From Synergistaceae bacterium (lineage in GTDB: Bacteria; Synergistota; Synergistia; Synergistales; Aminobacteriaceae), in the NCBI GenBank assembly GCA_031270755.1, contig JAISWV010000296.1, positions 1 through 9,188 of the forward strand: 9,188 bases of DNA, written 5' to 3'. The notes under the pieces were generated by a model. That model was not told the origin of the DNA, did not search any database, and was given only the letters and a program-made list of their open reading frames with translations. Below, in pieces: positions 4,709 to 9,188 of the stretch. Each line of letters opens with the position of its first letter. Position 1 is the first letter of the stretch. A program made the position numbers and the translations under genes.

Positions 4709-7700
4709 ATGTTTTTTGACGACGCGCTCTGCAAGAAACTTCTGGACAGGTACAACGCTCTACCGGAGCGGGAGAAAAGAGCCTACCGCCTGCTGGCGGT
4801 CATCGGCGTTCCCGTGACGGCTCAGGTGCTTCAAGAAACCCTCAACACCATACCGCGCCTGCCCTCGCCCTCCGCTTCCCTCCCAAAAAAGGACAAAGAC
4901 TACTCGTCGAACGAAGTTTCCTCCATGCTGACGCGGTGGACGAAAAACTCTCTCGTGCGTTCCACGTCCATGTCCTTTTACAGTTACAACAGTTTCAGCG
5001 GAACGAAATATTACTGCGACCCTTACGACGTGGAGCTGGTGACTCGGGATTCCCTGGTCGCCTACCAGGACTACCGGCACTTCAACCGGGTCATCGACGG
5101 AACCGTCATCAGGATACCCGCGTTGATCCAGGCCATCGCCGACGCCGAGGAAGGCCACCGTCTTCCGCGCCTCCTGCGGCGCGTGGTGTACGACAAGGAC
5201 CCCGCCGCTTTTTCCAGGTTGTTTTCCGAGACGGCAATCTACTCCGAAAGAGCGGTGGAAGGTGTACTGTTGAGGATTCTCTTCATTCCTCTGGACAAGG
5301 AAATGCTGTTGAACCTTCCGGAAGAAATCGGTTCCAGGGCTTTGTCCGCCGCCTTCGACACTTGGTGGGACGCGGCGCCCGAACAAAAGGTGCTGAACGG
5401 ATTGCTGGAGCGCTATTATCGGAAATACCCCTCCAACCCCCTGTTACGCGGCGTGGAGTTCAAGCGGCACCTGGACGCGGGGCGGGAGGACGAAATCGAA
5501 AAAATGCTCCGGGAAACCGGTTCGATCCAGTTCTCCGGCGAGGATGAAGCGGTCTACGCCCTTGCCGCCCTCCTGAAGGGCAACTGTGACAAGGCGCTGG
5601 CTCTTTACGAAGAGGGACTCAAGCGCCTGCGAAAAACCAATAGAAAACGTTACGGCTACTTCACTTGGCGGGGTGTCTTCTACCCTCTTCTGCTGCTCCG
5701 CGCCAAGGCTCCCGAGAAAAAAATCAGAGAAAATCTGCTCTTGGACAAGTATTCCACCCAAATCCCCTGGGCTTACCAGATGATAGCGCACCTCCTCGAA
5801 AACGGAGCCGACCGCCGGAAAAATCTTTTCGCCAGCGCGACGGTGAACCACGTCAGGTCCACGGAGTCTCCCATTGACGTCCTCGTTTTCATGCTCTGCG
5901 TCCAATGGATCGCGCCGGAAAAGACGGGCTCCTACGTCAAAAACGCCGTCAAGGCTTGCCGGAAGCTGGTGGAGCTGGGAATGCCGCTCATGGCCTCCCA
6001 TCTGGCCTCCATTTTGAGAAAGGCCGACCCCGCGCCGGCCAAGGAGTTCCACGTTCTCCCCGAACTCTCCTGGCACCTGGAGGACCTTCTCGAATACAGG
6101 CCCGACTGGGCCTTTTCTTTGGACAAGCTGAAGGCCCTGGGCGGCCCGCCGCAAGAAACGGTCCACGCGGAGAAACTGGGGACAAAACGGTTGGCGTGGA
6201 TCGTGAACTGGAAGAACGACACGAAGGGGAAAACCGAGGTGACCTCCATCGTGCCTATGGAGCAGACCCTCCAAGTGAAAGGCTGGAGCCGCGGTAAGAA
6301 TGTGTCGTTCCGCCGCCTCGCCCAGGACCCCAACTCCGTGGAGAGCCTGGCGGACCGGGACAAGCTCGTTTTGCCGGCGATTCACGCCTACGACTCCTAC
6401 CACTACGGCGAGTACTACATCAGCATGACGGAGGGCATACGAGCCTTGGCGGGGCACCCGTTCCTCTTCGGCCAGGAGGGGGAGTCGGTGGAGGTCTTCC
6501 GCAGCGAGCCAAGGATCCTCACCCTGTCCCAGGGGGGAGAGTACAAGCTCATCATGGACCCTCACCCCGACCCTACGGAATTGAAAATCGGGTTGATCGT
6601 CACCGAGGACGCCCCCGGCCGTCTGAAGTTGGTGGATCTCGACGCGAAACACCTGAAAATCGCCGAGATCTTGGGACCGGAGGGCCTGTACGTTCCCTCC
6701 GGCGCGAAAGACGAGGTTCTGGAGACCCTGTCCAGCCTGGCCTCCATCGTCACCGTACACGCGGACGTGGAGGGAGTGGAAAGCGGAGCCGACTACGTGG
6801 AGCCGGACACGAGGCTCTACGTTCAGATGCAGCCTTACGAAGAGGGGCTCCAAGTGGAGGTGTTGACCCGGCCTCTGGGGCCGGAAAGCGCAGCCTGCAC
6901 TCCCGGGGTCGGAGCCGCGAACCTGTATGGCCTGGTGAGCGACCGCAGGGTTCAGACGAAGCGCGACCTGGAGGGAGAGTCCAAGGTCCTGGACGCCTTC
7001 CTCGAAAAGTGCGTCAGCGCCTTGAACAACGCTTACCAGACATCGGACCAGGCCGAAAACCGATGGGTGATTCAGGACGCCGAGGCCTCTTTGGAATTTT
7101 TGCTGGCGCTGCAGGAGATGGGAGACCAGGTCGTGGCGGAATGGCCGAAGGGCGGCAAGCGGCAGGTGCGGGGCATGGGGTCTTTCTCCTCCAGTCTGTC
7201 GGTTCGGGACGCGGACCACTGGTTTTCGGTCTCCGGGGAGCTGAAGCTGGACGAGGACGTTGTGTTCGGAATGAAAGAGATATTGCGGCGCCTGGAGTCA
7301 GCCAAAGGGCGCTTCATTCAGATCGGTCACGACGAGTTCCTGGCTCTCACCGACTCCTACCGGCGCAAGCTGGAAACCCTGGCTGCGGTGGGCGATCTGA
7401 CGGGGGACGAGATACGCATCTCCTCCCTTTCCGCCGCGCTCCTGGGCGGTATGGACGAGGACGTGGATTCCTTCACGGGGAGCAGGAAATGGAAAAAACA
7501 GACCGCCCTCATCGACGAGGCCGCGGCTCTGAAGCCGAAGCTGCCCCGGACCTTCCGGGGAGAGCTTCGGGAGTATCAGGAAGAAGGCTATCGGTGGCTG
7601 GCGCGCCTGGCCCATTGGGGCGCGGGGGCCTGTCTGGCGGACGACATGGGGCTGGGCAAGACGATACAGACCCTGGCGCTGCTCCTGGCCCGGGCGGAGG

Positions 7701-8932
7701 GCGGCCCGGCTCTGGTGGTGGCCCCCACCTCCGTCTGCTCGAACTGGATCGAGGAGGCGGGGCGATTCACCCCGACCCTCAACATGAAAGAGCTGCGCTA
7801 CGGCGACAGGGAAAACATGGTCCAGGGGCTGGAGCCCATGGACGTGTTGATCACCTCCTACAGTCTGCTTCAGAACGAGCGGGATCTCCTCTCCGGCGTG
7901 AACTGGCACACCATCGTCCTGGACGAGGCCCAGGCCATCAAGAACATGGGCACGAAGAGGAGCGCCTCGGCGATGAGGCTGTCGGGAGATTTCCGCGTCA
8001 TCACCACAGGCACCCCCATCGAAAACAACTTGACCGAGCTTTGGAACTTGTTTCGCTTCATCAATCCCCATTACCTGGGCTCCCACGAGAGCTTCAGCCG
8101 CAAGTTCGCACTGCCCATCGAGCGCGACGGCGACAAGGCCGTCCGCAAACGCCTGAAGAAGGTCATCGCCCCCTTTCTGCTGAGGCGGAACAAGGAGCAG
8201 GTGCTGTCGGAGCTGCCGCCCAAGACCGAGGTCACCTTGAGGGTGGAGCTGAAGGAGGAAGAGCGGAACTTTTACGAGGCCCTCCGCCGAAACGCCCTGG
8301 AGGACCTGGCTCGGTACGACGGGACGGACAAGCGCTTCAAGATTTTCGCCCAGTTGGTGAAGTTGAGGCGCGCCTGCTGCAACTCGGCTCTGGTGGCTCA
8401 AGGAGAGGTCCGGTATCCGTCGGCCAAGCTGGAGGCCTTTTCCGAGGTGATGGACGACCTCCGGGCGGGAGGACACAAGGCGCTGGTGTTCAGTCAGTTC
8501 GTGGATCATCTGACGCTGCTGCGGAAAGTCCTGGACGAAAAGGGAGTGCTCTATCAATATCTGGATGGTTCCACCCTGCCCTCCGAGAGAACGAAGCGGG
8601 TGAGGGCCTTTCAGACGGGCAGCGGCGACTGTTTCCTCATCAGCCTGAAGGCCGGGGGGATGGGGCTCAACCTGACCGCCGCCGACTACGTCATTCACAT
8701 GGACCCCTGGTGGAACCCCGCCGTGGAGGAACAGGCCTCCGACCGCACCCACAGGATAGGGCAGCAGCGCCCGGTCACCGTCTACAGGATCGTGGCGAAG
8801 GACACCATCGAGGAGAAGATCGTGGACCTTCACAGTTGGAAACGCGATCTGGCCAACAGTCTGCTGGACGAGGCGGAGGTCCCTGTGACCCTTTCCGCCG
8901 ACGAAATGCTGAAGCTGCTGGCGGAGGCGTAA
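4709..8932 (+). CDS. Large SNF2-family helicase-like ATPase with uncharacterised N-terminal region
   Basis: A 1407-residue superfamily 2 protein of the bacterial SNF2 (RapA/HepA-like) group: ATP-driven DNA or nucleoprotein translocase, not necessarily a strand-separating helicase. The ATPase core fills the C-terminal third. It has RGELREYQEEGYRWL near 950-965, Walker A in ADDMGLGKT (Lys984), VVAPTSVCSNW (motif Ia), LDEAQAIKN with Asp1072-Gln1075 (motif II), TTGTPIENNLTELW from 1099 (motif III), and LLRRNKEQVLSELPPK. The second lobe has KALVFSQFVDHL, DGSTLPSERTKRV, LISLKAGGMGLNLTAADYVI, and motif VI DRTHRIGQ (1345-1352). Just before the core, WFSVSGELKLDED to about 940 looks like the domain that bacterial SNF2 proteins carry ahead of the ATPase. 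Residues 1-480 are helical, partly TPR-like around 270-330, and I recognise no family there. There is no SWIM-type CxC zinc motif and no nuclease motif. Roles in repair, transcription recycling or phage defence all remain possible. Confidence 0.93.
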   Translation: MFFDDALCKKLLDRYNALPEREKRAYRLLAVIGVPVTAQVLQETLNTIPRLPSPSASLPKKDKDYSSNEVSSMLTRWTKNSLVRSTSMSFYSYNSFSGTKYYCDPYDVELVTRDSLVAYQDYRHFNRVIDGTVIRIPALIQAIADAEEGHRLPRLLRRVVYDKDPAAFSRLFSETAIYSERAVEGVLLRILFIPLDKEMLLNLPEEIGSRALSAAFDTWWDAAPEQKVLNGLLERYYRKYPSNPLLRGVEFKRHLDAGREDEIEKMLRETGSIQFSGEDEAVYALAALLKGNCDKALALYEEGLKRLRKTNRKRYGYFTWRGVFYPLLLLRAKAPEKKIRENLLLDKYSTQIPWAYQMIAHLLENGADRRKNLFASATVNHVRSTESPIDVLVFMLCVQWIAPEKTGSYVKNAVKACRKLVELGMPLMASHLASILRKADPAPAKEFHVLPELSWHLEDLLEYRPDWAFSLDKLKALGGPPQETVHAEKLGTKRLAWIVNWKNDTKGKTEVTSIVPMEQTLQVKGWSRGKNVSFRRLAQDPNSVESLADRDKLVLPAIHAYDSYHYGEYYISMTEGIRALAGHPFLFGQEGESVEVFRSEPRILTLSQGGEYKLIMDPHPDPTELKIGLIVTEDAPGRLKLVDLDAKHLKIAEILGPEGLYVPSGAKDEVLETLSSLASIVTVHADVEGVESGADYVEPDTRLYVQMQPYEEGLQVEVLTRPLGPESAACTPGVGAANLYGLVSDRRVQTKRDLEGESKVLDAFLEKCVSALNNAYQTSDQAENRWVIQDAEASLEFLLALQEMGDQVVAEWPKGGKRQVRGMGSFSSSLSVRDADHWFSVSGELKLDEDVVFGMKEILRRLESAKGRFIQIGHDEFLALTDSYRRKLETLAAVGDLTGDEIRISSLSAALLGGMDEDVDSFTGSRKWKKQTALIDEAAALKPKLPRTFRGELREYQEEGYRWLARLAHWGAGACLADDMGLGKTIQTLALLLARAEGGPALVVAPTSVCSNWIEEAGRFTPTLNMKELRYGDRENMVQGLEPMDVLITSYSLLQNERDLLSGVNWHTIVLDEAQAIKNMGTKRSASAMRLSGDFRVITTGTPIENNLTELWNLFRFINPHYLGSHESFSRKFALPIERDGDKAVRKRLKKVIAPFLLRRNKEQVLSELPPKTEVTLRVELKEEERNFYEALRRNALEDLARYDGTDKRFKIFAQLVKLRRACCNSALVAQGEVRYPSAKLEAFSEVMDDLRAGGHKALVFSQFVDHLTLLRKVLDEKGVLYQYLDGSTLPSERTKRVRAFQTGSGDCFLISLKAGGMGLNLTAADYVIHMDPWWNPAVEEQASDRTHRIGQQRPVTVYRIVAKDTIEEKIVDLHSWKRDLANSLLDEAEVPVTLSADEMLKLLAEA

Positions 8933-8980
8933 AGCGGAGGTATAAGAAGAGATTCGTTGGGGGTATACGTGTTTTTCAAT

Positions 8981-9188
8981 TCAAACAGCGTCATTTCGTC
9001 CGCGGAGCTCGGGCATCGGAGGCCGGACCAGCTCTTTGCCGCCTACGAGCTCGAATGCCCGGAGCAAGGCGTCGTTTCTGAAAGGCGCCTCCCTCTTGGC
9101 TTCTTCATCGATGAAGAACGCGCCCAGGGCTTCGGGCGAAATTTCACCGCCCGAGGGCGTTTCGCGCGCCAAAATCTCGACTTGCTCC
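8981..9188 (-). CDS. C-terminal end of an unidentified protein (partial, cut by right edge)
   Basis: An open minus-strand frame enters from the right edge (first full codon 9187-9185) and ends at a TGA at 8981-8983. It gives 68 visible residues that include EQVEILARETPSGGEISP, EALGAFFIDEEAKREAPF, RNDALLRAFELVGGKEL and end in RPPMPELRGRNDAV. The composition looks like a real soluble, mostly helical protein. No motif was recognised, so no function is given. A TTG at 9172 could be read as a start, but there is no Shine-Dalgarno before it and the frame stays open to the edge, so the gene most likely begins outside the window. It is convergent with the SNF2-family gene; only 48 bases lie between the two stops, with no clear terminator hairpin. 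Confidence 0.55.
   Translation of the reverse strand, partial: EQVEILARETPSGGEISPEALGAFFIDEEAKREAPFRNDALLRAFELVGGKELVRPPMPELRGRNDAV

Noticed and set aside
4507..4755. 82-codon minus-strand frame across the intergenic region and SNF2 start
   Set aside because: It crosses simple repeats and the SNF2 ribosome site, has no Shine-Dalgarno of its own, and its protein reflects the repeat units.
5444..7219. Long open frame (591 codons) on the minus strand opposite the SNF2 gene
   Set aside because: The plus-strand SNF2 gene has clear motifs and a good ribosome site. The antisense frame shows biased, low-information composition typical of a GC-rich gene's shadow and has no recognisable domain.
7298..8833. 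Second long minus-strand open frame (511 codons) opposite the SNF2 ATPase core
   Set aside because: It lies exactly opposite the conserved helicase motifs, so its sequence is dictated by them; its protein is rich in G, V, H and Q without any known motif.
7009..9081. Plus-strand open frame (690 codons) overlapping the SNF2 gene in another frame
   Set aside because: It is extremely Arg/Gly/Pro-rich, a +1 frame artefact of GC-rich codons, and the true frame carries the helicase motifs.

Overview
The window reads as a chromosomal segment of a fairly GC-rich bacterium. The gene content (FeoB-type ferrous iron uptake, and a threonine-to-glycine catabolic pair under a GntR/FCD regulator) suits an anaerobic or fermentative amino-acid user. 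A member of the Synergistota or a related anaerobe would fit, but no marker gene is present and this is only a guess.

Layout, left to right. (i) 1-1093, minus strand: the N-terminal 254 residues of the ferrous-iron GTPase transporter FeoB, cut by the left edge. Upstream lies a feoA-like locus that keeps a perfect FeoA C-terminus but has no continuous frame for the N-terminal half. A strong sigma-70-like promoter (TTGACA, 17 bp, TATCAT) precedes it. (ii) 1094-1266: non-coding, with two imperfect 14-15 bp tandem duplications. (iii) 1267-1995, minus strand: a GntR-family FCD-type repressor or activator. (iv) 1996-2175: an AT-rich divergent control region with a consensus -35 box and a perfect 8+3+8 palindrome. 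(v) 2176-4313, plus strand: kbl (2-amino-3-ketobutyrate CoA ligase) overlapping by ATGA an SDR-type L-threonine 3-dehydrogenase. Together they convert threonine + NAD+ + CoA to glycine + acetyl-CoA + NADH. The divergent regulator is the obvious candidate controller. (vi) 4314-4708: a 395-bp intergenic region holding a terminator-like hairpin and four kinds of short repeat, including a 48-bp REP-like compound inverted repeat. (vii) 4709-8932, plus strand: a 1407-residue bacterial SNF2-family helicase-like ATPase with an uncharacterised N-terminal part of about 900 residues. (viii) 8981-9188, minus strand: the C-terminal end of an unrecognised protein running off the right edge, convergent with the SNF2 gene.

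I see no CRISPR array, tRNA, rRNA, transposase or recognisable defence cluster. The most unusual items are the scrambled feoA with its promoter, the stacked repeats between tdh and the SNF2 gene, and the large unassigned N-terminus of the SNF2 protein. I do not claim a new system: the SNF2 gene stands alone within the visible sequence, and its neighbour on the right is not identifiable.
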